This document shows, one piece after another, positions 19,931 through 32,524 of a DNA stretch of 64,000 nucleotides (position 1 is its first letter; each line of letters opens with the position of its first letter). This DNA comes from Theropithecus gelada (lineage: Eukaryota; Chordata; Mammalia; Primates; Cercopithecidae), in contig NC_037682.1 of assembly GCF_003255815.1 (NCBI RefSeq), forward strand, positions 41,478,421 through 41,542,420, in the 5' to 3' direction. The translations under genes were made by a program, and so were the position numbers. Under the pieces are notes generated by a model. That model searched no databases and had not been told where the DNA came from. It saw only the letters and a list, made by a program, of their open reading frames with translations.

Positions 19931-22900
19931 ATGACAGGATCAAGTTCACACGTAACAATATTAACCTTAAATGTAAATGGACTAAATGGTCCAGTTAAAA
20001 GACACAGACTAGCAAACTGGATAAAGAGTCAAGACCCATCAGTTTGCTGTATTCAGGAGACCCATCTCACATGCAGAGACACACATAGGCTCAAAATAAA
20101 GGGATGGAGGAAGATCTACCAAGCAAATGGAGAACAAAAAAAAGCAGGGTTGCAATACTAGTCTCTGATAAAACAGACTTTAAACCATCAAAGATCAACA
20201 GAGACAAAGAAGGCCATTACATAATGGTAAAGGGATCAATTCAACAGGAAGAGGTAATGATCCCAAATATATACGCACCCAACACAGGAGCACCCAGATT
20301 CATAAAGCAAGTCCTTAGAGACTTACAAAGAGACTTAGACTCCCATACAATAATAATGAGAGACTTCAACACCCCACTGTCAACATCAGACAGATCAACG
20401 AGTCAGAAAGTTAACAAGGATATCCAGGAATTGAACTCATCTCTGCACCAAGCAGACCTAATAGACATCTACAGAACTCTCCACCCCAAATCAACAGAAT
20501 ATACATTCCTCTCAGCACCACGTCGCACTTATTCCAAAATTGACCACATAATTGGAAGTAAAGCACTCCTCAGCAAATGTACAAGAACAGAAATTATAAC
20601 AAACTGTCTCTCAGACTACAGTGCAATCAAACTAGAACTCAGGACTAAGAAACTCAATCAAAACCGCTCAACTACATGAAAACTGAACAATCTGCTCCTG
20701 AATGACTACTGGGTACATAACAAAATGAAATCAGAAATAAAGATATTATTTGAAACCAATGAGAACAGAGATGCAACATACCAGAATCTCTGGGACACAT
20801 TTAAAGCAGTGTGTAGAGGGAAATTTATAGCACTAAATGCCCACAAGAGAAAGCTGGAAAGATCTAAAACTGACACTCTAACATCACAATTAAAAGAACT
20901 AGAGAAGCAAGAGCAAACACATTCAAAAGCTAGCAGAAGGCAAGAAATAACTAAGATCAGAGCAGAACTGAAGGAGATAGAGACACAAAAAAACCCTCCA
21001 AAAACTCAAGGAAGCCAGGAGTTTTTTTTTTTTTTTTTTGAAAAGATCAACAAAATTGATAGACCGCTACAAGACTCCTAGGAAGAAAAGAGAGAAGAAT
21101 CAAATCGACGCAATAAAAAATGATAAAGGGGATATCACCACCGACCCCACAGAAATACAAACTACCATCAGAGAATACTATAAACACCTCTATGCAAATA
21201 AACCAGAAAATCTAGAAGAAATGGATAATTTCCTGGACACTTACACTCTCCCAAGACTAAAGCAGTAAGAAGTTGAATCCCTGAATAGACCAATAGCAGG
21301 CTCTGAAATTGAGACAATAATTAAAAGCCTACCAACCAAAAAAAGTCCAGGACCAGATGGATTCACAGCTGAATTCTACCAGAGGTACAAGGAGGAGCTG
21401 GTACCATTCCTTCTGAAACTATTCCAATCAATAGAAAAAGAAGGAATCATCCCTAACTCATTTTATAAGGCAAACATCATCCTGATACCAAAGCCTGGCA
21501 GAGACACAACAAAAAAAGAGAATTTTAGACCAATATCCCTGACGAACATCGATGCAAAAATCCTCAATAAAATACTGGCAAACCGAATCAAGCAGCACAT
21601 CAAAAAGCTTATCCACCATAATCAAGTGGGCTTCATCCCTGGGATGCATGGCTGGTTGAACATACGCAAATCAATAAACGTAATCCAGCATATAAATAGA
21701 ACCAAAGACAAAACCACATGATTATCTCAATAGATGCAGAAAAGGCCTTTGACAAAATTCAACAGTCCTTCATGCTAAAAACTCTCAATAAATTTGTTAT
21801 TGATGGAACATATCTCAAAATAATAAGAGCTATTTATGACAAACCCATAGCCAATATCATACTGAATGGGCAAAAACTGGAAAAATTCCCTTTGAAATCT
21901 GGCACAAGACAGGGATGCCCTCTCTCACCACTCGTATTCAACATAATGTTGCAAGTTCTGGCCGGGGCAATCAGGCAAGAGAAAGAAATAAAGGGTATTC
22001 AGTTAGGAAAAGAAGTCAAATTGTCCCTGTTTGCAGATGACATGAGTGTATATTTAGAAAACCCCATCATCTCAGCCCAAAATCTCCTTAAGCTGATAAG
22101 CAACTTCAGCAAAATCTCAGGGTACAAAATAAATGTGCAAAAATCACCAGCATTGTTATACACCAGTAACAGACAAACAGAGAGCCAAATCATGAATGAA
22201 CTTCCATTCACAATTGTTTCAAAGAGACTAAAATAGCTAGGAATCCACCTTACAAGGGATGTAAAGGACCTCTTCAAGGAGAACTAGAAACCACTGCTCA
22301 GTGAAATAAAAGAGGACACGAACAAATGGAAGAACATACCATGCTTATGGATAGGAAGTATCAATGTCGTGAAAATGGCCATACTGCCCAATGTAATTTA
22401 TACACTCAATGCCATCCCCATTAAGCTACCAATGACTTTCTTCTCAGAATTGGAAAAAAATGCTTTAAAGTTCATATGGAACCAAAGCTCGCATTGCCAA
22501 GACAATCCTAAGTCAAAAGAAGAAAGCTGGAGGCATCACGCTACCTGACTTCAAACTACATTACAAGGCTACAGTAACCAAAACAGCATGGTACTGGTAC
22601 CAAAACAGAGATATAGACCAATGGAACAGAACGGAGCCCTCAGAAATAATACCACACATCTACAGCCATCTGATCTTTGGCAAACCTGAGAAAAACAAGA
22701 AATGGGGAAAGGATTCCCTATTTAATAAATGGTGCTGGGAAAATTGGCTAGCCATAAGTAGAAAGCTAAAACTGGATCCTTTCCTTACTCCTTATATGAA
22801 AATTAATTCAAGATGGATTAGAGACTTAAATGTTAGATCCAATACCATAAAAACCCTAGAAGAAAACCTAGGTAATACCATTCAGGACATAGGCATAGGC

Positions 22901-23743
22901 AAGGACTTCATATCTAAAACACCAAAAGCAACGGCAACAAAAGCCAAAATTGACAAATGGAATCTAATTAAACTAAAGAGCTTCTGCACAGCAAAAGAAA
23001 CTATGATCAGAGTGAACAGGCAACCTACAGAATGGGAGAAAATTTTTGCAATCTACTCATCTGACAAAGGGCTATTATCCAGGACCTACAAAGAACTGAA
23101 ACAAATTTACAAGAAAAAAACAAACAACCCCATCAAAAAGTGGGCAAAGGATATGAACAGACATTTCTCAAAAGAAGACATTCATACAGCCAACAGACAC
23201 ATGAAAAAATGCTCATCATCACTGGCCATCAGAGAAATGCAAATCAAAACCACAATGAGATACCATCTCACACCAGTTAGAATGGCAATCATTAAAAAGT
23301 CAGGAAACAACAGGTGCTGAAGAGGATGTGGAGAAATAGGAACACTTCTACACTGTTGGTGGGATTGTAAACTAGTTCAACCATTATGGAAAACAGTATG
23401 GCGATTCCTCAGGGATCTAGAATTAGAAATACCATATGACCCAGCCATCCCATTACTAGGTATATACCCAAAGAATTATAAATCATGCTGCTATAAAGAC
23501 ACATGCACACATATGTTCATTGCGGCACTATTCACAATAGCAAAGACTTGGAATCAACCCAAATGTCCATCAGTGACAGACTGGAGTAAGAAAATGTGGC
23601 ATATATACACCATGGAATACTATGCAGCCATAAAAAAGGATGTTTGTGTCCTATGTAGGGACACGGATGCAGCTAGAAACCATCATTCTCAGCAAACTAT
23701 CGCAAGAATAGAAAAACTGAACAGCACATGTTCTCACTCATAG
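19931..23743 (+). pseudogene. L1 ORF2 (endonuclease-reverse transcriptase), multiply broken
   Basis: It starts MTGSSSHVTILTLNVNGLNG with endonuclease residues N14 and E43 in place. Lesions: a one-base loss near 20148 with stop at 20159; TGG>TGA at 20677; a frameshift near 21070 with stop at 21079; GAA>TAA at 21266; Tyr>stop at 22234 and 22285; a frameshift near 22490; TGG>TGA at 23318 in the C-terminal zinc-knuckle region. The expected catalytic His230 of the endonuclease is Tyr (20617-20619). The reverse transcriptase motif FADD is kept (22030-22041). A T18 run lies at 21022-21039. Confidence 0.93.
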
Positions 23744-23860
23744 GTGGCAACTGAGCACTGAGATCACTTGGACTCAGGAGGGGGAGCATCACACACCGGA
23801 GCCTATTATGGGGAGCAGGTAAGGGGGAGGGATGGCATTGGGATTTATACCTGATGTAAA

Positions 23861-23896
23861 TGACGAGTTGATGGGTGCTGACGAGTTGATGGGTGG
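23861..23896 (+). repeat. 18-bp tandem duplication in the L1 3'UTR
   Basis: TGACGAGTTGATGGGTGC is followed at once by a second copy that differs only in its last base. Usual L1PA 3'UTRs have one copy. Confidence 0.9.
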
Positions 23897-23996
23897 AGCA
23901 CACCAACATGGCACAAGTATACATATGTAACAAACCTGCACATTATGCACATGTACCCTAGAACTTAAAGTATAATAATAAAAAAGTAATAATTTG

Positions 23997-24806
23997 AACA
24001 TTTCTAAAATTCCCACTGCTCGTAACATTTAAAATAAAATAAGAAATTAGATACAAACAAAATAAAAACTATAGTTGTGATAAATATTGCATGTAATAGT
24101 TCACACAAAATTAAATTCCTCTACCAAGTTGGTGAGAATGAAGCTTTTAAAAATATTTCTGGAGAATCATTTAGCAATGTGTACTAAAAATGTAAAGTTG
24201 AGCGTATTATTTTCTCCATGATTTCCGAGAATTTATGTTAATAAAGTATTACTTTTATGAAAGACCTGTAAAGATATTGAGCCTAGAAAATGTTTACAAT
24301 AGTTGGATTAAGAAATTATTCAAATAAAGCATTATAGCCACAAAACAGAAGACAAATTATTAGACACTGAAATTAAGATTTGAAATGGATGGAAAATTAC
24401 ATAGTTCTCTAGAAAATCCCAAAAACCCTGGACAGAAATAAGGTAGTCACCACAAACAAGAAATGTGTAAAAAGATGGATAAAAGAGGTGAAGATTAAGG
24501 ATGTCTTTAACATTCTGGGTTCTTGAAAGCAAAGTTATCTTAGAAGCGAGAGGGCATACAATGGTCCGTGTGGACTGTCATCCAAAACATAGGAAATGCC
24601 ACTTGGGAGTTGAACTATATGTTGTATAAGGCTGCAAGAAATGTATTTTGCTTACAATTAGAGTTATCTGTAGAAAATATACGTGTCCTGGGAGAATGCA
24701 TCCATGAATATTCATGGGTTACGACCAAAATAGTGTAGACGTTAAAAATATTTATAACAAAAACATACAAGTTACTTAAGAAAAAAAAAAAAGATCCAGC
24801 CTTCAA
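23997..24806. other. Unassigned AT-rich stretch
   Basis: Nothing recognised, apart from an A12 run near 24780. Confidence 0.4.
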
Positions 24807-24817
24807 GACTTTTGTGC

Positions 24818-25126
24818 TTTTTTTTTTTTTTTTTTTTTTTTTTTTTGGGCGGAGTCTTGCTTTGTCACCTAGGCTGGAGTACAGTGGTGTGATCTCCGCT
24901 CACTGAAAGCTCTGCCTCCCGGGTTCCCACTATTCTCCTGCCTCAGCCTCCCGAGTAGCTGGGACTACAGGCGCCCACCACCATGCCCAGGTAATTTTTT
25001 TGTATTTTTAGTTGAGAGAGGGTTTCACTATGTTGGCCAGGATGGTCTTGAACTCCTGACCTTGTGATCCGCCCGCCTCAGCCTCCCAAAGTGCCGGGAT
25101 TACAGGCATGAGCCACTGCGCCCGGC
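24818..25126 (-). mobile_element. AluY-type element
   Basis: Long T head, full dimer (…GAGTCTTGCTTTGTCACC… to …GCGCCCGGC). Flanked by GACTTTTGTGC (24807-24817) and GACTTTGGTGC (25127-25137), a target-site duplication with one mismatch. Confidence 0.95.
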
Positions 25127-25137
25127 GACTTTGGTGC

Positions 25138-26164
25138 TTTTTGAATAAATTATATCAAAGTTATGGGAACTTTAGGGATAAAAAGATTATGTCTGGAGAA
25201 TTCAACTGGGAACCAGCCCAGAGGCAGTATAAAATTGGAAATTTAATCCTCACATAAATATTTTTAAGTAAAACTCATTAAAGTTACCTATCTGATTATG
25301 AGAGATGTATTCAGACCTGTGAAATGTTCCAAAGACCTGTGATTGAGTCAAGGTTTATGTAGAGAGTAATCCTTGAAATAAAATTGTCTCTCCAATGGGA
25401 TAGGCAAGTAATGTTCTTGGTATAGAAACTCAGACTGCCCTAACACAGCGATTTGGGAGCCTGGAAATAAGAATTCTTACCCAGCCAGGCTTTGTTATTC
25501 CCATGAAAGTGACTCTTTTGCAGAGTCAAACTCTGTCCATCAACATGTCACACTCCTATGGGAGGAGTTAAGGCAGTGCATTTTGTTTGCTGAATATAAA
25601 GATTTATTAGGATCAGATATGGCAAGATATCAAGTTAAGTTTGTACTTTCTATATATTTGTTTCTCCTTAATTTTAAAAAGGAAAACAAATGTTATCTGC
25701 CATTGACTTAGGGAAAGTCTTTTGCAAAGTGGAAAACAGATCCTTCTTGGCCAGCACTTGTAGCCCAGAAGATACTCTTGGAGGTTTTTGGTCTGCTGAA
25801 ATGCCATTTGGATCCTTATGGAAGTATCATAAATAAATGAAAATTAATTTCTTCTAGTATTTAAATCAATGTTAGAGAAGGAAAAATGTTTCTTATTTAC
25901 ACAAATTTCTGCTCCAGAGGATTTTATTGGTGCTTTTATTTTATTATTTTATTTTATTCCCAAAGAACTTACATGTTCGATCACCAGAGTTTACAGAGTT
26001 CTTGAAGAGATTTATCCACTGCTATATATAATATATTATACTGACTAACAGTTGCTGATTTCTTTTGCTATGATGCATTCTTTCCTAGTGATTCTGAAGT
26101 TTTCATTTATGGGTTAGATTACAAAACTAATCTTTCATCTTAAAATTGCTCTATGTGACTGAAT
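25138..26164. other. Unassigned stretch
   Basis: No supported gene or repeat. A TTTTATTATTTTATTTTATT low-complexity patch lies near 25939. Confidence 0.4.
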
Positions 26165-26730
26165 ATGTCTGTGGCAGGCAGAAAAATGTTCCTACTCCAA
26201 AGATCTGCACATTTTACAGACGTCTTTAAGGTTGTGGATCCTAAAATACGAATGTTATTCTGATTGTCTGAGTGGGCCCAATCTAATCACTTGGATCATG
26301 AAATGCAGGAAACATTTCCCGGCAGGAAGCAACAAAGAGATGCAACGGAGGAGGGGTCAGGAGACATGAGGCAGAAGGTCAGTAAGATAGAAGAATAAAG
26401 TTAACTTGGCCCACAGTGCTAGCTTTGGAGATAAAGGGTCCTCCAAACAAGAAATTCAGGAGGCCTCGAGAAGCTGAGAATGATAATCAGCAAGGAAATG
26501 GGGACTTCAGTCTTACCGCTACAAAGAAGAAAGTTAGATGACAATTTGAATAAGTTTGAAAGCACCTTCTAAGAGTCTTCCCATAAAAGCATGGCAGGCC
26601 TACACTTTGGTTTTGCCATTGTGAAACTTGGGGCACAGAAACCATTCAGAACTGTGAGATAGAAAATGTGCATTGTTTTAAGTTGCTAAATTCATGGTAA
26701 TTTGTTAGAGTAGCAACACAAGGAAAACAA
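26165..26730 (+). mobile_element. MLT1-type MaLR LTR
   Basis: TGTCTGTGGCAGGCAGAAAA at the start, GTGGGCCCAATCTAATCAC near 26272, AGGAGGCCTCGAGAAGCTG near 26458, AGAACTGTGAGATAGAAAAT near 26650, GTTTTAAGTTGCTAAATTC and GGTAATTTGTTAGAGTAGC at the end. A complete-length MLT1 layout. Confidence 0.85.
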
Positions 26731-26839
26731 ATTCACTGTCTAAAACCATATGTTGACACAATTTGTATTTATATTTAGCAAGAATTTGAACAATATTCAT
26801 GTAAATAAATGTCTGAAAATTGTTACTAATGGGTGGAAG

Positions 26840-27620
26840 GGAAGGTACTACAAAGATTAACACAAATTTCAGAGTCAGTACATTCAGTAGCCCTTATATC
26901 ATATACTCTTGGAGATAGTGGCCAATAGTTGGAGAAAAGAGCTGGGAGAAAAAGAGAAAAAGAGCCAGGAGACTGAATGATTATTTGTATCATGTCAACT
27001 GTCCAGATAAGGAGAAGCAAAGATGGTGGAAAAAATCAAATTAAACAGGAGCTTATGAAGTTGAATGATAATATATACTACAAAATGATTTGGTTTCAGG
27101 GTGGGTAAGAGGGATGAAAGGGTAAAATCTATCAAGTTCGGTGTCTGCATAAGTATAGAATGGCAATGCTATTAATAAAAATAGAAAAGGGAAGGTATCA
27201 TGGGGCTTACAAAGGCAAGTAGTCTTCATCTCTATGCACACCAAATTGGAGTTGACATGCATTTAAACAGAGAGGTCCTTGAATCAGGAGTGAACATAGA
27301 TTTGGAGATCAGTAAGAGTATAGGTCAGGGATCCAGAGTTAGAGGTCATAATCTTAGAGGAGATGAATGAAACTACAGGACTTGTACCAAGAAGAAAGCA
27401 TATCCAAACATGGGTTCTCAGAGGAAGAAGGAGGCTGACACAAAATGTAGAAAACAAAGAGATAAAATAACAAGATGAAATCTTAATAATCGTCAAGGAA
27501 AGTGAGGATATTTAGTTTGGGAAGTGGCCGTAAAGCAATTTGCTTTATTAAAGAAAGTAAAGGGAATTCACAGTGCTTCAACCATGGGTTACTAAGGAAG
27601 AAATAGGTGATATAAAAATA
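26840..27620 (-). repeat. L2 LINE fragment
   Basis: In plus orientation the purine-rich run with ATTTGGAGATCAGTAAGAG (about 27300), AGAGGTCATAATCTTAGAGG (about 27341) and GGAAAGTGAGGATATT resembles reversed L2 coding sequence. Diverged; approximate limits. Confidence 0.42.
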
Positions 27621-28149
27621 GAATTAGTTTTGTTTGTTTGTTTTTTAAGAATTTGGGAGAACAAGGCTGCAATTGATAGCTATAAATGGTAATAAGACTT
27701 CAATATGTCAACTTCTCAGAAATAATAACAGATAATAATAATGGGAAACATGATCCTTGATATAAAATATATAAAACAAAACAGCATATTAATAACAGTT
27801 CTGAAGTTAGAAAATAACATTTTAAAAGTTAAGTAACAAAAGCCACATATTTAAAGTGTTGTTGATTTTGTTTCTCACCAAATCTTCCTGTGGAAGTGAT
27901 AACCAATAAAATGTTGGCATAATATGACATTACAATAATATGAAGTTGGGACAGTAAAATATCAAATGAGAAAACATTGTATCTTAGTATCTTCTTGTTA
28001 TTTTTGTTATCTTTATATTAGATCATTTGAATTTATTTCTCAAGTTCATTCAGAATTTATATATATATATATATATATGTATATAAAATCTCCCTGAAAA
28101 ATCTTGAAAAGACACAACACTGCCACATATTAAATTCATGCATATCTTG
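27621..28149. other. Unassigned stretch with (TA)n
   Basis: A/T-rich; holds an (AT)10-type run at about 28058-28078. Otherwise nothing recognised. Confidence 0.45.
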
Positions 28150-28425
28150 TTATAGTGCTCTCCCCTTTATTGTGCTTCACATATCATTGTGTTTTTTAAA
28201 ACTTGAAGGTTTGTGGCAACCCTGTATCCAGCACGTCCACTGGTACAATTATTCAAATATTGTGTGCTCACCTCGTGTCTCTGTGTCACATTTTATAATT
28301 CTTGCAATATTTCAAATTTTCTGTTTACTATATCTGCTATCATGATCTGTGATTAGTGATTTTTGACGTGATTATTGTAATTGTTTTGGGGGACCATGAG
28401 TCATGTTGTATAAAATGGTTAACTT

Positions 28426-28745
28426 GGCCAGGCACGGTGGCTCATGGATGTAATCCCAGCACTTTAGGAGGCCGAGGCGGACAGATCACCTGAGGTCGAG
28501 AGTTCAAGATCAGCCTGACCAATAGGGAGGAACCCCATCTCTACTAACAACAACAACAACAGCAACAACAAACAAAATTAGCCAGGTGTGGTGGTACACG
28601 CCTATAATCTCAGCTACTTGGGAGGCTGAGACAGGAGAATCGCTTGAACCCGGGAGGACTTGATTGCGGTGAGCCGACATCGCACTGTTGCATTTCAGCC
28701 TGGGCAACAACGGCAAACTCCGTCTCCAAAGGCAAACAAAAAAAG
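28426..28745 (+). mobile_element. AluS-type element inside Tigger1
   Basis: GGCCAGGCACGGTGGCTCAT at the start, right monomer …GCTTGAACCCGGGAGG…, tail CAAACAAAAAAAG. Target-site duplication ATGGTTAACTT at 28415-28425 and 28746-28756. The linker A-run has become (CAA)n at 28546-28571. Confidence 0.95.
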
Positions 28746-28929
28746 ATGGTTAACTTAAACAAAAAATGTTGTGTGTGTTCTGACTGTCCACCAACTGGCC
28801 ATTCCAGTCTCCTTCCCTTCCCTTGGACCTCCCTATTCCCTAAGACACAGCAGTATTGAAATCAGACTAATTCATAACCCTACAGTGGCCTTTAAATTTT
28901 CAAGTGAAAGGAAGAATCACATCTCTCAC

Positions 28930-30290
28930 TTTAAATTAAAGGCGAGAAATGATTAAATTTAGTGAAGAAGTCATATTGAAAGCCATGAAAGGCAGAAAGC
29001 TAGTCCTCTTGCACCCAACAGTTTGCTTGAGTTATGAAAACAAAGAAAATGTTCTTAAAGAAAATTAAAAATACTACTCTAGTGAAAACAAGAATAAGTA
29101 AGTGAAACAGCCTTATTGCTAATACGAAGAAAGTTTTAGTAGCCAAGAGAGAAGATCAAATCAGCCACAACATTCCCTTAGACCAAAGCCTTACCCATTC
29201 TACCAAGGGTGAGAGAGGTAAGGAAGCTCTGAAGAAAAGCTTGAAGTTAGTAGAGGTTGGTTCATGAGGTTTAAGGAAAGAAGGCAATTTTATTACATGG
29301 AAGTGCAAAATGAAGCAATAGGAGCTGATGTAGAAGCTGCAGCAAGTTATACGGAAGTGCTAGCTAGGATAATTGATGAAGGTGGCTACACTAAATAACA
29401 GATTTTTAACATAGGTAAAACAGCCTTACATTGGAAGGAGATGTTACTTCAGACTTTACTAGCTAGAGAGGAGAATTCAATGTTTGGCTTCAAAACTTCA
29501 AAGGATAGGCTGACTCTCTTGTCAGGGAATAATGCAGCTGGTGACATTAATTGAAGCCAATGCTCATTCACCATTCCCCAAATCCTAGGACCCTTAAGAA
29601 TTATGTTAAATCTATTCTGCCTGTGCTGCAGAATAGATTTAAAATCATTCTGTAGCCATAGATCAAGAATAATTTTGAGTTTCAAGTCTTATTATTTAAG
29701 AAACACATCTTGTAAACCGACATCTGTCATTTATAGTGACTCTTCTGATGGATTTGGGCATGATAAATTGAAAGTCTTTTGGAAAAGATTCACCATTCAA
29801 GATGTGAAAAAGAATATTTGCGATTCATGGGAGAACGTCAAAATATCAACAGTAACAGGCATTTGTAAGAAGTTAATTCCAACTCTCATGGACGACTTTG
29901 AGGGGTTCAAGATTTCAGTGGAGGAAGTAACTACTCATGTGGTAGAAATAGTAAGATAATTACAATTAGAAGTGGAGCCTGAACATGTGATTGAATTGCT
30001 TCAATCTCTTGAACAATCTTGAATGGATGAAGAGTTGCTTCTTACAGATGAACAAAAAAATGTTTTCTTGAGGTGAGTCTACTGCTGGTGAAGATAACGT
30101 TAATATTATTGAAATGTCAGCAAAGGATTTAGAATATTTCATAAACTTAGTTGATGAAGCAGTAGCAGGCTTTGAGAGGACTGACTCCAATTCTGAAATA
30201 CGTTCTACTGCAGGTAAACTGATATCCAACAGCGACACATGCTAAGGAGAACTCGTTTGTGAAAGAGAGAGTCAACTGATGCGACAAACT
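28930..30290 (+). pseudogene. Tigger1 transposase remnant
   Basis: Starts near MIKFSEEVILKAMKGRKL (about 28949), the CENPB-type DNA-binding region, then decays with many stops. The catalytic part that should carry the central Asp motif is removed at about 29626. The downstream part reads …VYSDSSDGFGHDKLKVFWKR…-like and …IPTLMDDFEGFKISVEEV (to 29959). Not functional. Confidence 0.85.
29606..29642. repeat. 15-bp perfect inverted repeat, 7-nt loop
   Basis: TTAAATCTATTCTGC (29606-29620), loop CTGTGCT, then its exact reverse complement (29628-29642). It sits at the internal deletion junction of Tigger1. Confidence 0.9.
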
Positions 30291-30625
30291 TAATTGTTGT
30301 CTTATTTTAAGCAATTGCCACAATCATTCCAATCTTCTGCAAGCCACATGCTGATCTGTCAGCAGCCATCAGCACTGAGTCAAGATCTTCCCTCCCTCCA
30401 CCAACAAAAGGATTACAGCTCTCTGAACAATCAAATGATTATTAGCAATCTTAGCAATAAGTATTTTAGAAATTAAGGTATGTACATTTTTAGATTTAAT
30501 ACTATTTTACACTTGATAGACACGATATAGTGTAAATGTAACTTTTATATTACTGGAAAACCCAAAAATATGTGTAATTCACTTTTTTGAGCCAAACCCA
30601 CAATATCTCTTAGGTCCAATAGTGC

Positions 30626-30940
30626 TGTCCAGTCTAGTGCTGTCCAATAGAAATATAATGTGAAGAACACATAGTATAAATTTCTTATAACCACATTTCA
30701 GCAGTGTAAAAACTAACAGGTGAAGTTAGTTTTAATATATTAATCCAATATATCCAAGATACTATAATTTCAATACTTAATTAACATAAAAGTATGTAAT
30801 AAGATGTTTTTCATTCTTGTTTTTGTATAGCTCTTTGAAATTCAGTGTGTATTTTACACTTAAAGACATCTCATCTCAGACCAGCCAAAGTTCAACTGCT
30901 CAATAGTCACACGTAGTACTGAACTAGACAAAACTAGCAT
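30626..30940. mobile_element. hAT-type MITE
   Basis: TAGTGCTGTCCAATAGAAAT at the left end, AACAGGTGAAGTTAGTTTTA, CAATATATCCAAGATACTAT, TGTGTATTTTACACTTA and CTCAATAGTCACACGTAG inside. The 'GCTGTCCAATAGAA' end belongs to a MER hAT-Charlie group. It directly abuts Tigger1. Confidence 0.65.
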
Positions 30941-32478
30941 AGATAGTTGTCGATTTCCAATAGAATATTTTATTTCAAGATGACCATTGTATAATTTAAA
31001 ATTTTGAAAACATTTAGAAAGTCATAATTAACTATGGGATTTAATATTATAATGTTTTAACTCTGTTATAAACATTTTCACCCTATTCTCTTTCTCCCAG
31101 ACTAAAATTTAATTATTCTAATGTTTCAGACTGTTGAAGTTCAGACCATTCATATTATCCTTTATAAACACAGTTTACCAAAGGTAATTTTTTTGTAGCT
31201 TCCCATATAAATGAATTAAATACTGACACCATTCTTTACAAATTTATCCAAAACAAGTTCTGAATATTAATGTATTGCTGTGTTCTTTGAACTTAACCAA
31301 TGTCTACCAGCCTAAGTACCTATAAGAAGGGCTTATTGGTGTTGCAGTTCTTGAGTTATCATGTCCCTTATACTTGAACAACTATAGTAGGTTAAAAAGT
31401 TTGGGGTCCACACTTTCTCTCACATATAGATATAAATAATCTGGCTTCTGTCATTTGGTGTTGTTAGGCCATTGGTTGTGGCCATCTCATTATCTATTAG
31501 CTGGATTTTGTGACCAAGTCAATCCTGGATTTTGTTTTCAAATTTACAAGTGCTCACCTATTGTGTTTATACATAAATGACAAATAGCCTTGGTATGATA
31601 CTATCACGATGTTCTTTTTGTCCCTCTCAATATGTTGTATACATTTCCACTATCTGTAGACATTGTATGTTGCTACATTGGAAGTGAAAGCCTAGCCATG
31701 TTGTTTCACTCATTGGAGGTGATTTAATTGCATTGCTTTGTTTCTGAACATATGTTTTTATTTTATGTTGGACCTTTAATAATGTTATAAAGCTATGACT
31801 TAATTTTTTCATTATGAACTTTCTCCCCTAAAACATGTTTGGTCCTTTAAATCTGAAGATTTTTTTTTCTCTCAAAAACTATTTTTAAAATTATAATATC
31901 TTTAAAAATCTTTTAAATATTAATTTTTGTTACTAATCTTTCTGTTGCAACATTTTTGGCATTTGCATCTTTCTCCTCATCATTACTTCAAGTGCATTGT
32001 TTTATTTAATAAAATACAAATCTATTTATAGGAGGAACTTCATTTTTCAATTTTAAGTTATCTCATTCTTTTAATTTCACTTTATATATTACTTTTCTCA
32101 TGGATTTATTTTGGTTATCAGTTTGTTTTCTTAGTTCTGCAGTCTCCATTTTTATCTCTGTTGTTTTATCTTTATATCTTTGAGATCTTGTCGTAGTGAA
32201 TTATACTTTAACAGTACATTTTCTTGTTGAAATTTTTTTCTGTCTCTGAATTTTATACATAGAGAAGTTAATATTTTGTCTTACCATTTATCACCTGCCT
32301 CCTGCATGTCAATTCTATTCCTTTTACTTTTTTTCCTTTAGATATTTTTCCCTAGATAATGTCTGTTTTTAAAGGACATTTAATGTAATCTACTTTATTT
32401 ATTATACTACGTGGGAAACTTTCATTACTTCAGTGTCATCTTACCTGTAGCTAGTTTGCCGTCCTTGCTGAACTATTA

Positions 32479-32524
<46 letters not shown>

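Larger units (their letters stand above)
18226..23987 (+). mobile_element. Full-length-type L1PA LINE-1, inactive
   Basis: The complete layout of a primate L1 is present: 5'UTR (18226-19251), ORF1 (19252-19867, with an assembly gap), ORF2 (19931-23743, broken) and a 3'UTR ending …AACTTAAAGTATAATAAT plus a short A-rich tail. A candidate 9-bp target duplication AATAATTTG lies at 18219-18227 and 23988-23996. ORF2 has at least five nonsense changes and several frameshifts, so it cannot move by itself. The span is about 400 bp short of the usual length because of the gap. Confidence 0.95.
28150..30625 (+). mobile_element. Tigger1 DNA transposon, nearly full length, broken
   Basis: Left end resembles CCTTTATTGTGCTTCAC (28166), then TTGAAGGTTTGTGGCAACCC (28204), GTTGTGTGTGTTCTGACTG (28768) and the transposase region. 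The right end has ATTTTACACTTGATAGAC (30504) and CCACAATATCTCTTAGG (30598). It belongs to the pogo/Tigger branch of Tc1-mariner. An AluS splits it at 28426, and a few hundred bases of the catalytic region are deleted near 29626. Terminal repeats are eroded. Confidence 0.92.

Noticed and set aside
19931..23743. Active L1 ORF2
   Set aside because: Several nonsense changes, frameshifts and the loss of a catalytic His.
29603..29959. 118-codon frame as a possible domesticated transposase gene
   Set aside because: It is an uninterrupted part of a broken Tigger1 transposase that lacks the catalytic core and a proper start.
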